DNA of 32,986 nucleotides, taken from NCBI GenBank assembly GCA_903873965.1, contig CAIQQO010000480.1, positions 1 to 32,986 on the forward strand, in the 5' to 3' direction. Below are positions 1 to 7,649 of the stretch, piece by piece. Below the pieces are notes generated by a model. It saw only the letters and a list, made by a program, of their open reading frames with translations. It did not search any database and was not told where the DNA came from. Position 1 is the stretch's first letter, and the number at the start of each line of letters is the position of its first letter. This DNA comes from an uncultured bacterium. Its GTDB lineage: Bacteria > Chloroflexota > Anaerolineae > J036 > Brachytrichaceae. Position numbers and translations under genes: made by a program.

Positions 1-1
1 C

Positions 2-157
2 GTGTTGCCTCCCGGCGTCCCGCCGAACAAGAGTCTGCTGCGCACTAGCTATATGGCCACGCATACGGACGAGCAGATTGAGCGCGTCATCAAAGCCTTT
101 TATGAGGTCGGTACCTATATCGGGCTGATTGAGGACAAAGAACCAGCATCTGCATAG
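2..157 (+). CDS. PLP-dependent acyltransferase/aminotransferase, C-terminal end (partial)
   Basis: Only the last 51 codons of a plus-strand gene that begins outside the window are present, ending in TAG at 155-157. The reading LLRTSYMATHTDEQIERVIKAF matches in style the C-terminal helix of class I/II fold-type I PLP enzymes of the 2-amino-3-ketobutyrate CoA ligase / 8-amino-7-oxononanoate synthase group. There an R-x-S/T-x-M-A-x-H-T segment is followed by a helix starting D-E-Q-I. The catalytic lysine and cofactor-binding residues lie outside, so the substrate cannot be told. The last residues (KEPASA) are a short polar tail. Family assignment is by pattern recognition of a short fragment only. 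Confidence 0.6.
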   Translation: MLPPGVPPNKSLLRTSYMATHTDEQIERVIKAFYEVGTYIGLIEDKEPASA

Positions 158-207
158 TGGATCAAACTTGCCTTTCGCCTATCATGGCGCAGGGCTTGGT
201 GAGGTAA

Positions 208-245
208 CAAGACGACGCACAATTGAGCGCCGTCTTGCGCTTTCT
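208..245 (+). terminator. Candidate terminator after the partial PLP enzyme gene
   Basis: Arms CAAGACGACGC (208-218) and GCGCCGTCTTG (227-237) pair over 11 positions with one mismatch around an 8-nt loop. A short pyrimidine stretch (CGCTTTCTCTC) follows, with no clean T-run, so termination would be weak. It sits 50 bp after the stop of the upstream gene, a sensible place. Confidence 0.45.
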
Positions 246-354
246 CTCAGCGTTTATAACAGCACGAGGTGAAATATCAGCTTCACAGATGCTGTCAGGT
301 TTACATTTGCGCCGTAAGGTAAAACCCAACAGGCATTTGCATATGACCATCATT

Positions 355-500
355 TCATTCAAGCTGCCCATTAATTGCTGTTAATTGCCCGTTGGCATCG
401 TATGCGAAGGTTGTGGTCGTAATAGCGCCCAGTGTGCTGGTGTCACAAAGCAGCATTGCCGCAGGCGTCTGTCACAATGGGCGTTGTAGTCCAGTAAACT
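355..500 (-). pseudogene. RHS/YD-repeat remnant, frameshifted
   Basis: On the minus strand, positions 447 down to 355 read DTSTLGAITTTTFAYDANGQ and then LTAINGQLE-stop. The FAYDANGQLTAI part fits the YD-repeat consensus (Y-D-x-x-G-x-L) of RHS and polymorphic-toxin proteins. Just upstream, another frame reads TTPIVTDACGNAAL and then hits TGA. Joining the two across one frame change gives a continuous YD-like sequence. The fragment starts only a few bases after the stop of the immunity-like gene, on the same strand. There is no start codon, no RBS and no room for a full RHS core, so I read it as a decayed fragment left by toxin-cassette exchange. Identification rests on one good motif. Confidence 0.5.
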
Positions 501-515
501 GACTTCCAATCAGGT

Positions 516-935
516 TTACATGTACTTATTTATATCGACCAATAGTCCTGTGTTGGCGATTTCCCACAATGTATCTCCGGGAAGTCTCGCATGTTTCCAG
601 TAATACTGAAAAACCTTTGTTAGGATTGCTTGACTTACGATGTGCTTGGATTCGTAATCGCCCGGTTGTCCGCCTACTACTAACTGCACGTTAGGCCCAG
701 ATGCTTTCGGCTCAGTAAGTGTCAGCGAATCTTCTTCCTCTGGAAAAAACACCACGGTGTACCGTCTCTCGTTACCTCCACCTGCCATCAATGATCCTGT
801 TTTTGACATCCCTAATGTCACAAGGGTATGTGTGTAGCCATCCATCCGAATTAATGCCTTCTCTATTTTTGGCCAGCTAACATCTTTTTCTTCAATTCCG
901 ATGTCATCAAGTAGCAAGAGTGGGTGGGTATTCAT
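516..935 (-). CDS. Imm1-like immunity protein (candidate)
   Basis: A small, acidic, soluble protein of 139 residues with no signal peptide or membrane segment. Start: ATG at 935, because GAGG lies six bases upstream; a GTG at 947 in the same frame has no RBS. The pattern is a short N-terminal strand and helix, a central YTVVFFPEEEDSL strand, a LVVGGQPGDYE turn, then a helix with aromatic residues and a closing P-G-D-T-L-W-E-I strand. This resembles the Imm1 family of polymorphic-toxin immunity proteins, where a V-G-G-Q-x-G motif and a C-terminal Trp are usual. The YD-repeat remnant directly downstream supports a toxin/immunity origin, as displaced immunity genes often keep RHS fragments beside them. 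No toxin domain is visible upstream (the next gene, from 1122, runs the other way), so this would be an orphan. The ORF is sound; the family call is tentative. Confidence 0.55.
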   Translation of the reverse strand: MNTHPLLLLDDIGIEEKDVSWPKIEKALIRMDGYTHTLVTLGMSKTGSLMAGGGNERRYTVVFFPEEEDSLTLTEPKASGPNVQLVVGGQPGDYESKHIVSQAILTKVFQYYWKHARLPGDTLWEIANTGLLVDINKYM

Positions 936-1121
936 ATGACGCCTCACAAGTTATTGTTTTATTGGGTATATCACTGCGCTACTACCCGGATAATAAACTG
1001 TAAGTGAATTAGTCCCTGCTGGCTCCATCATAGTAGATCATCACGCGCGCGATTGAATGTAAACCCCAAATGGGCGTGGGATTTTCCAGGAAGCAATGAT
1101 AATGTCATTAAAGGGGAGTGT

Positions 1122-2045
1122 ATGACAATACCTGACTATCAGCATCTCATGCTACCTATTGCGTTATTGATGCGCGACGGACGGGAACACACAGCAAAGG
1201 AACTGGCCAGTATTCTTGGGCAACAGCTACGCCTGTCTGAAGATGAATTACATGAACTACTGCCAAGTGGTGGAACACTCGTATTTGTAAGTCGAGTTAG
1301 CTGGGCAATTACTTACATGTACAAGGCTGGCTTAATAGAGCGCCCTGTACGTGGGAAATGCATAATTACCCAACGAGGGAAGGATGTATTAGCGGAGAAT
1401 CCAGCTGCTATCAATAATGCTCTTCTTAGGCGTTTTCCGGAATTCCGTGAGTTTATGGCACGATCAGCATCAGCCACAGACCCGGCCCCGGACCAGCTAC
1501 AGACAATAGTAAACAGTGAACATCAACTCACACCTGAAGAAATTCTTGAATCGAGTTACCAAAATCTTCGAGAAACACTCGCCCAGGATTTATTGGAGCG
1601 TGTCAAACAAGCGTCACCACAATTCTTCGAGCAATTAGTCATCAAGCTGTTGGTAGCCATGGGATATGGAGGTTCACTCAAAGATGCAGGCGAAGCAGTC
1701 GGCAGAAGTGGTGATGGCGGCATTGATGGCATCATCAAGGAAGACAAACTGGGACTGGATGCTATCTACATACAGGCTAAGCGATGGGAAGGCACGGTTG
1801 GGCGCCCCACCGTTCAGGCGTTCACTGGAAGCATCATGGGACAGCGCGCAAACAAAGGTGTGTTCATCACAACCTCACAGTTCACTCAGGATGCCAAGGA
1901 CTATGTGCGGTTGATCAATCAGAAGATTGTCCTGATCGATGGCGAACAACTGGCACAACTGATGATCGACTACAACGTCGGCGTTTCAGAGATGGTTAGC
2001 TACGTTGTCAAACGCATCGACCAGGACTACTTCACAGAAGATTAA
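1122..2045 (+). CDS. mrr: Mrr-family restriction endonuclease
   Basis: A 307-residue protein with the two-domain layout of Mrr. An N-terminal winged-helix Mrr_N domain (about 1-95) carries the typical L-M-L-P-I-A-L-L and S-W-A-I-T-Y-M-Y-K-A-G-L-I segments. A linker leads to the C-terminal Mrr catalytic domain (about 160-295). The PD-(D/E)xK site is visible as D202 in GDGGIDG and Q218-A-K220, followed by the V-F-I-T-T-S-x-F strand. Mrr enzymes are type IV restriction nucleases cutting methylated foreign DNA. No methyltransferase lies nearby, as expected for type IV. ATG at 1122 is chosen because AAGGGG lies just ahead; an in-frame ATG at 1053 would add 23 unlike residues. The gene is AT-richer than those to its right and adjoins the immunity-like gene, which suggests horizontal acquisition. 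All key residues are intact. Confidence 0.9.
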   Translation: MTIPDYQHLMLPIALLMRDGREHTAKELASILGQQLRLSEDELHELLPSGGTLVFVSRVSWAITYMYKAGLIERPVRGKCIITQRGKDVLAENPAAINNALLRRFPEFREFMARSASATDPAPDQLQTIVNSEHQLTPEEILESSYQNLRETLAQDLLERVKQASPQFFEQLVIKLLVAMGYGGSLKDAGEAVGRSGDGGIDGIIKEDKLGLDAIYIQAKRWEGTVGRPTVQAFTGSIMGQRANKGVFITTSQFTQDAKDYVRLINQKIVLIDGEQLAQLMIDYNVGVSEMVSYVVKRIDQDYFTED

Positions 2046-2105
2046 GTCTGAAGCGTATCCGTTCACGCGCCATCTGCGTTTTCAACCACATCGCTCGCAT
2101 TTTGG

Positions 2106-4823
2106 CTACTGAGGGCCTTGATCGAACAGGGGATCAGCGCCTTCGGGCAGGACTGCAAGAAGCACCGCCAGCATCTGATTCGTTGGTGTTGCTTCTCCTT
2201 CGGCATACGCGGCTTGAAATTCATCGACTGATAATGCCTGGCGTGTTGCGCAAATATACGGCGCAAACTCAAAGCGATTTTGCGGCGCCATCCAGCCATG
2301 CACAGTCGATTTCAGGGCGCCAGAGGCTATGCCAAACAGATACGCTGCCTTTCGCACATGCCCACGCAAAACTGCAAGACAGGCAATATGAGAGATAAAC
2401 ACAGGGAGTCTTCGCGTCAAATGCCACGGATCCAAATCACTGGCGTAAATGTGAATGCCTTGCGCATAGAATGTCCATGCATTTTGATAATCGCCTGCAT
2501 CGCGCTCAATTTTCCCGAATAGCTCAAGCGCGCTGGCCACATTAGACATTTCGTCATACCTGAGCGCCAGGGCATGATACGCTTCTGTCGTCGCCCGGGC
2601 CTGGTCACGCACACCGAGATAACGCCATGCTTCGCCCAAGAGTTTTCGCAGCATTAACTCCTGGTAATAGTCGTTGTGCAACTGCAACACGGCCAGCCCG
2701 GTTTCCGCATAGTGGATTGCCTGCGGAAAATCAACGCGGTAGAGCGACACCTGCGCAAGGTGGATCAGCGATTTCAAGATGCCCTGCACATCTCCTGAAA
2801 CGCGCCATAAGTCGTATGACTTTTCGGCAGCCACAAATGCGCTCTGATAGTCACGCTTCACCAACACGTTGTAATTTGGCATGTTGTTGAGGGTCATGGC
2901 GCGAAACCATGCCGGCGCCGTGGTTTGGTCCGCCATATCCAGGGCTTGCGCTATCATCTCGCCGGGATCAATCGTTCTTCTGCCGTAGAGTTCGCCGCGT
3001 ATCAGCCCTTCCAGCGCATATACCGTGATGTTGGCGTTACTGCTGCTCCGCCCATACGCCAAGGCTTCTTCGCAGTAGTGCGCGGCGGTGACATCGCTCC
3101 AATTCAACTCAATCCGCAGCAAGCCTGCGCCAAGGATAACCGGTATGCGCAGCGCCTGCGGTGCAGCGGTCCCAGCCTTCTGCAGAATGGCTTCCGCCCA
3201 GCGCAGCCCTTCGCGATACTCCTGGGCGCCGCCGATCAGCCAGTACTGCCATAGAGCGCCAACCAGCCGCAGGCCGATGGTCACATCGCTGGCACAGCAC
3301 CACTCCATCGCGGCGCGGATATTGCTCTGTTCTCGTTGCAACGTGTCTGTAAAGTTCTCGCGCTCAGGGCGATAGAAGGCTGCTTCGGCTGTGGTTGCCA
3401 GGCTCAGACACCATTCGGCATGTCGGTGTCGCGCCATTTCAACCTCGCCGTGCGCGGCCAGTTTCTCCCACGCATATTCGCGGATCGTCTCGAGTAGGCG
3501 ATAGCGCGTTTTTGCGCCCTGGTTATCCAGTTGCACCAGGCTTTTACTCACCAGTGCAACAACGACCTCTATAGGATTTGATGCGCCTGGCTCATCACTA
3601 AAGTTCCATTCTGCGCATATGGATTCTGTGGCTTCTAGCGTGAAGTCACCCTGAAAAACCGCCAGTCTCCGAAACAAGGCGCGTTCCGCAACCGAAAGCA
3701 AGTCGTAACTCCAATCGATGAGCTGGCGCAATGTTTGATGGCGCGGATGTGCGGCGCGGTTGCCTCTGTTCGGCAGGTCTAATCGTTTATCGAGTCGTCG
3801 TGCTGTCACTTGCATGGACATTGTCATTGCCCGCGCTGCGACCAATTCAATGGCAAGTGGGATGCAGTCGACCTGGACGCATGTCCTGGTGATGGCCTTG
3901 ATACTCTCATCATCCGGCGCAAAAGCAGTATTGGATGACTTGGCCCTGTCGCAGAAGAGTTGAATGGCGTCGTCGATGGGCAGTGTTTGTACTTGAAAGA
4001 TGACTTCGCCGGGAATATTCAATCCTTCGCGGCTTGTCGCAACGATGCTTAATCGCGGGCAGGCCTGTAATAAGGCAGAAGTCAATTCAGCGCAGGACTG
4101 TATCACATGCTCGCAATTATCAAGAATCAACAAAGTGTTTCTGGGCTTAAGGTACCCGATCAAAGCGCCCAGGGGCTGATTGCTTTTTTGCGGCAGCTTG
4201 AGCGTTTGCACAATCCGGTCAGCCACCTGGTTCCCATCGGTCAGCGGTGCCAACTCGGCAATCCAGATGCCGTCAGGCGTTCTGTTCGGCCCATGTGTCA
4301 TCCCGTTCTGCCGTTGATAGGTGACTGCCATTTCGATAGCCAAACGTGTCTTGCCGCTGCCACCTGGCCCAATCAGGGTTAATAACCGAGTCTGGCTCAA
4401 CGCTGCTTTGATGCGGGCAATCTCTGCCTGCCGGCCAACGAAACTGCTAAACAGATGCGGCAGATTGGTCAATTGGATATCGGCAGACTGCGGCATTTCC
4501 ACAATCGAGGTTGCTTCGTCGCCAGATGCGCGCTCGAAGGCGTCGTGGGTGCCGCGTGGCGCAACGGCTAATGCCATGAGTTGATTGGCCAGCTCTGGTT
4601 CATGCTGTAGTGCCAGCGCTTCTATGAACCTTGTTTTCACCATGACCGGATCTGGTGTTCGTTCCCCACTTTCCAATCGTGCAATATGCGGCGCAGAATA
4701 TCCCAGCAGTATCCCCAACTCCTGCTGAGTCATGCGCTGACGTATCCGCAAAATCTTGAGCAGATCGCCAAACGTGGCGCGATGGTCACCAGGCGGGATT
4801 TGGGTGGCGTGAGACATGACCAT
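2106..4823 (-). CDS. XRE-type HTH / NB-ARC ATPase / TPR-like regulator
   Basis: A 905-residue multidomain protein of the STAND type. Residues about 15-75 form an XRE-like helix-turn-helix (RQRMTQQELGILLGYSAPHIARLESGERTPD). From about 125 there is an ATPase module with FVGRQAEI, Walker A GPGGSGKT (152-159) and Walker B LLILD (231-235) followed by NCEH, then winged-helix and R-L-L-E-T-I-R-E-Y-A motifs. The rest (about 480-905) is helical and TPR-like. This is the layout of predicted ATPases related to AfsR/LuxR-class regulators, which are abundant in Chloroflexota. The ligand sensed and promoters bound are unknown. It converges on mrr with about 60 bp between stops, and lies 73 bp after the DUF2461 gene on the same strand. 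The start is the first ATG before the HTH; no clear RBS is seen, and the next ATG (4817) is also possible. No frameshift or missing motif. Confidence 0.85.
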   Translation of the reverse strand: MVMSHATQIPPGDHRATFGDLLKILRIRQRMTQQELGILLGYSAPHIARLESGERTPDPVMVKTRFIEALALQHEPELANQLMALAVAPRGTHDAFERASGDEATSIVEMPQSADIQLTNLPHLFSSFVGRQAEIARIKAALSQTRLLTLIGPGGSGKTRLAIEMAVTYQRQNGMTHGPNRTPDGIWIAELAPLTDGNQVADRIVQTLKLPQKSNQPLGALIGYLKPRNTLLILDNCEHVIQSCAELTSALLQACPRLSIVATSREGLNIPGEVIFQVQTLPIDDAIQLFCDRAKSSNTAFAPDDESIKAITRTCVQVDCIPLAIELVAARAMTMSMQVTARRLDKRLDLPNRGNRAAHPRHQTLRQLIDWSYDLLSVAERALFRRLAVFQGDFTLEATESICAEWNFSDEPGASNPIEVVVALVSKSLVQLDNQGAKTRYRLLETIREYAWEKLAAHGEVEMARHRHAEWCLSLATTAEAAFYRPERENFTDTLQREQSNIRAAMEWCCASDVTIGLRLVGALWQYWLIGGAQEYREGLRWAEAILQKAGTAAPQALRIPVILGAGLLRIELNWSDVTAAHYCEEALAYGRSSSNANITVYALEGLIRGELYGRRTIDPGEMIAQALDMADQTTAPAWFRAMTLNNMPNYNVLVKRDYQSAFVAAEKSYDLWRVSGDVQGILKSLIHLAQVSLYRVDFPQAIHYAETGLAVLQLHNDYYQELMLRKLLGEAWRYLGVRDQARATTEAYHALALRYDEMSNVASALELFGKIERDAGDYQNAWTFYAQGIHIYASDLDPWHLTRRLPVFISHIACLAVLRGHVRKAAYLFGIASGALKSTVHGWMAPQNRFEFAPYICATRQALSVDEFQAAYAEGEATPTNQMLAVLLAVLPEGADPLFDQGPQ

Positions 4824-4896
4824 TTATCTGGCTATATACAGGGCGAACCTGCGGAGCGCGTCTCGACAAGGATGGCGTGTTCTGATAGATGAACCA

Positions 4897-5577
4897 TCAA
4901 TGCTCTCCTGCGCTTGTAGCGGGCCCGGCAACCGCGTTCATCCAGACGAGAAATGGCTTGAACGCCGCGCATGCTTTCAGCACATGCTCTGTGATATAGG
5001 GCGCGCATAAATCAGCGTCACATATATGATGATACGCCGTCAGCGAGGTGTATTTAAGCCATTCAATCTGCGGGTGATCTTTCGGATAACCTTTCGGGGC
5101 TACCTTCAATTTCTCGCCACTCACTTGATCGAAATACTGGCGAAAGCCTGGTGCCGCGATGATCTGGTGCAGCTCCGGCGCGCCGCCGGCAAGGTTATCG
5201 CGAATGCGCGCCAGTTGTTCCTTCGAGGGCATGTAGGCGCCGCCGGCCAGCAATGAATCACCGGGAGCAATGTGCAGGTAATAGGGTGATTGTGTTGACT
5301 TGCGCCCGCCTGGCGCAATCGCTGCGGCCATGTTGGCCTTGTACGGCGACTTGTCTTTCGAGAATCGCACATCACGGTTAATCCGAAACAGGCAATCAGC
5401 GGCCTGCAGGCCGGGGAGCGGATCAAACTCATTAATCCCGTGGATGACATCCTGGACAAAATCCTCGAACAAGCTGCGCGCTTCGGTGTATTGCGCCCGG
5501 TGCGCCTCAAACCAGACCTTGTTGTTGTTCACGCGCAACTCGCCCAGAAAGTCGAGTAATGGTTTTAGATGGCTCAT
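4897..5577 (-). CDS. DUF2461 family protein (TIGR02453-like)
   Basis: A 226-residue soluble protein. The start LLDFLGELRVNNNKVWFEAH, the FRINRDVRFSKDKSPYK motif, the YYLHIAPGDSLLAGGAYMP segment and the later L-K-V-A-P-K-G-Y-P-K-D-H-P motif are hallmarks of the DUF2461 family (about 210-230 residues), so it is full length. No biochemical function is established for the family, and I do not assign one. The ATG at 5577 has a GGAGG seven bases upstream. It is transcribed divergently from the SIMPL-domain gene with only 53 bp between the two start codons, so the promoters must overlap. The HTH-ATPase gene follows on the same strand and may be cotranscribed. Confidence 0.85.
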   Translation of the reverse strand: MSHLKPLLDFLGELRVNNNKVWFEAHRAQYTEARSLFEDFVQDVIHGINEFDPLPGLQAADCLFRINRDVRFSKDKSPYKANMAAAIAPGGRKSTQSPYYLHIAPGDSLLAGGAYMPSKEQLARIRDNLAGGAPELHQIIAAPGFRQYFDQVSGEKLKVAPKGYPKDHPQIEWLKYTSLTAYHHICDADLCAPYITEHVLKACAAFKPFLVWMNAVAGPATSAGEH

Positions 5578-5630
5578 GTGCTTCCTCCGCGAGAGATTAT
5601 AGTAGACTAAACCTTACCCGGAGGCATGTC

Positions 5631-6458
5631 ATGAATAAAGATCGATACGCACTGATTGGCGGGCTGATCGCATTGGGAGCCGCGCTGTTGATAGTTTCGC
5701 GGCCTGCACCAGCCGGCATCCCGATACCACAAGCATCCGCATCTACCACTGAGGCGGCTTCAACAGAAGCAGCGTTGCCAGCTCACATCACCACGAGTGG
5801 CAGCGCCGTTGTGCGAGTGCAACCCGACAAGGTGACGCTGAGGTTGGGTGTGGAAACGGTTGCATCCACGCCGCGTGAATCGCAGGTTGGCAACGCCAGG
5901 ATTATTGAGGCAGTCATCAAAGCGCTTCGCAACCAGAACGTGCCGGCGCAGGATATTGCCACTGATTACTTTTCTGTCCTGCCGGAATACAACTACAACA
6001 GCGGATCAATGCGCACGATCACGGGCTATCGCACCAGTAACGCGCTGTCTGTAGCCTTGCACCAGATCAGCCAATTGAGCGACGTACTTACTGTCGCATT
6101 GGAGGCAGGCGTCACCAGTGTCGATGATGTATCGTTCAGCACCTCACGATTGCGCGAACTGCGCGATCAGGCGCGGACGATGGCGATCAAGGCGGCACTA
6201 GAGAAGGCGCAGGGCATGGCTGCTGCCGCCAATCTCACTGTGGGCAGTGTACAAAGCATTACTGACAACTCGAACTGGTATTACGCCGGCTGGGGCTGGA
6301 GTAGCCGTATGAGTTCTGCTGCCAACCTGGCTAACATGACCCAGAACGTCGCGCAGGCATCAGCCAGCGCATCTGAGCAACTGCCCGAAGACGGTGAATT
6401 CAGCCTCGGACAGATCGTGGTGCAGGCAGAGGTTGATGTGATCGTCGGCGCCCGGTGA
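5631..6458 (+). CDS. SIMPL domain (DUF541) exported protein
   Basis: A 275-residue protein. Residues 1-25 (MNKDRYALIGGLIALGAALL) form a signal peptide or membrane anchor, followed by a Ser/Thr/Ala-rich spacer. From about residue 50 the DUF541/SIMPL fold begins with I-T-T-S-G-S-A-V-V-R-V-Q-P-D-K-V-T-L-R-L-G-V, and it carries Y-R-T-S-N-A-L-S-V and the helix R-D-Q-A-R-T-M-A-I-K-A-A-L-E-K-A. The E. coli relative YggE is linked to oxidative stress; other members bind or signal at the cell envelope. ATG at 5631 is preceded by GGAGG with six bases spacing, so an upstream in-frame ATG at 5559, inside the divergent gene, is rejected. A PspA-like gene follows 61 bp later on the same strand, so an envelope-stress role for both is plausible but inferred. 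Confidence 0.85.
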   Translation: MNKDRYALIGGLIALGAALLIVSRPAPAGIPIPQASASTTEAASTEAALPAHITTSGSAVVRVQPDKVTLRLGVETVASTPRESQVGNARIIEAVIKALRNQNVPAQDIATDYFSVLPEYNYNSGSMRTITGYRTSNALSVALHQISQLSDVLTVALEAGVTSVDDVSFSTSRLRELRDQARTMAIKAALEKAQGMAAAANLTVGSVQSITDNSNWYYAGWGWSSRMSSAANLANMTQNVAQASASASEQLPEDGEFSLGQIVVQAEVDVIVGAR

Positions 6459-6519
6459 CGCCATTCGTCAGCCCGTTGTCATCCACCCCGTCGTAAAAGT
6501 GCTACACTCACCTGTAGAG

Positions 6520-7185
6520 ATGGATCTTTTTAGCCAATTAACCCTGTTGTTGCGTGCGAAGGCCAACACCCTTCTGCGTCCTGGAGCGCCGGCCGTCAAG
6601 TCTTCAGCACCTGCCCTGGGAAATCCAGCGCAGGCCGCATCCCTGCTCAAAACTGCCGAAGGCCGCGCCGTCAAAGTACGAGAGCAACTTGTGCAGGCTG
6701 AAACTCGTGAGCAGAATGCCGAACAGGCTTGGCGCGTGGCTCGCACCGAAGCGGACGCGATGGAAGAGGCCTTGAATGTCGCTGTGCGCGGCGGCCATGA
6801 TGAAGTCGCGCGGACAAAGCTGACGCAACTGAACCAGCTTCAAAACAACGTTCGCCAGTTGAGCGACCGCTGGCGCAACTACGCGACGACGACTGAGAAG
6901 TTGCGCATCGAACTGCAGTCCCTTGATGCGCAACTGACCGTGATTCGCAAACGGCAGGAGCAGGCGCCTCCTGCGGCGCGTGTCAAAGAGGCGGAACAGC
7001 GCCTGTCGCAACCGAATGCGCATGCGCAGACCGCGGCGAAGGCCGACGCACAGGGAACAAGTGCCTCAGCCAAGTCTGCAAACGCCGCTTCAGATGCCAC
7101 CGCGCCTGCGGATGCAGGCAAAGCACTGGATCAGAACCGCATCGCGGACATGTTGAAGAAACGCGATACGCAGCCCAAGCCATAA
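6520..7185 (+). CDS. PspA/IM30-like coiled-coil protein (divergent)
   Basis: A 221-residue protein that begins MDLFSQLTLLLRAKANTLL, closely recalling the amphipathic N-terminal helix of PspA/Vipp1 (a short M-x-x-F-S-x-L start followed by R-A-x-x-N-x-L-L). Residues about 50-160 are Gln-, Glu- and Ala-rich coiled coil, including A-V-R-G-G-H-D-E-V-A-R-T-K-L, like the PspA A-L-x-x-G-x-E-D-L-A-R motif. The last 60 residues are Ala/Lys-rich and disordered, ending IADMLKKRDTQPKP. PspA-family proteins polymerise on membranes and protect them under stress. The long N-terminal linker and tail make this member atypical. The start at 6520 is chosen because the family motif begins there, although the RBS (GTAGAG) is weak; an ATG at 6499 would add seven residues. 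Confidence 0.65.
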   Translation: MDLFSQLTLLLRAKANTLLRPGAPAVKSSAPALGNPAQAASLLKTAEGRAVKVREQLVQAETREQNAEQAWRVARTEADAMEEALNVAVRGGHDEVARTKLTQLNQLQNNVRQLSDRWRNYATTTEKLRIELQSLDAQLTVIRKRQEQAPPAARVKEAEQRLSQPNAHAQTAAKADAQGTSASAKSANAASDATAPADAGKALDQNRIADMLKKRDTQPKP

Positions 7186-7204
7186 CCGCCGCCCTGCGAC
7201 GGCG

Positions 7205-7627
7205 CTAGATCACCAGGTTGTCGTTCTCGTCGAAAGGCGTAAACGGGTTGTAGGCCACTTCCCACAGGTAGCCGTCGGGGTCAGCGAAGTAACCGCTGTA
7301 ACCGCCCCAGAACACCTTCTGCGCCGGCTTGACGATGCGCGCGCCGAGTGCCGCCATTTGTGCTAGAACCGCATCGACTTCGACTTCATCTTTGCAGTTG
7401 TGCGCCAGCGTGATTCCAGTGAATCCACTGCCGCGTGAATCGACTGTGGCATCTTCGGCCAATGCTTCACGCGGATACAGTGCCAGGACGATACCGCCCA
7501 GCGGGAACCATGCAATGCCTTCGCCTACTTTGTGGGTTGTGTGCCATTGCAGCCCATCACGATAGAACGCAATCGACTGCGCTAGATCACGCACGCCCAA
7601 CGTCACGATGCTCAGTTTCTGTCTCAT
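7205..7627 (-). CDS. VOC-family (glyoxalase/dioxygenase-like) protein
   Basis: A 140-residue single-fold protein made of two beta-alpha-beta-beta-beta halves. The first opens LSIVTLGVRDLAQSIAFYRDGL; the second ends G-Y-S-G-Y-F-A-D-P-D-G-Y-L-W-E-V-A-Y-N-P, the classic end of vicinal-oxygen-chelate proteins, where the Glu of W-E-V is usually a metal ligand. Members include glyoxalase I, antibiotic-resistance proteins and dioxygenases; the substrate cannot be read from sequence. ATG at 7627 has AAGGTGA just ahead; a GTG one codon upstream is possible. The gene lies about 22 bp after alaS on the same strand, so it is probably cotranscribed and under the same T-box. Confidence 0.85.
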   Translation of the reverse strand: MRQKLSIVTLGVRDLAQSIAFYRDGLQWHTTHKVGEGIAWFPLGGIVLALYPREALAEDATVDSRGSGFTGITLAHNCKDEVEVDAVLAQMAALGARIVKPAQKVFWGGYSGYFADPDGYLWEVAYNPFTPFDENDNLVI

Positions 7628-7649
7628 CACTTCACCTTAACCCTGGAGT

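Noticed and set aside
162..371. 69-codon minus-strand frame beside the YD-repeat remnant
   Set aside because: No RBS, no motif, and it runs across the terminator hairpin at 208-237; most likely chance.
6476..6508. Promoter TTGTCA/TACACT before the PspA-like gene
   Set aside because: Spacing of 21 bp is too long for a normal sigma-70 promoter, so it is not listed.
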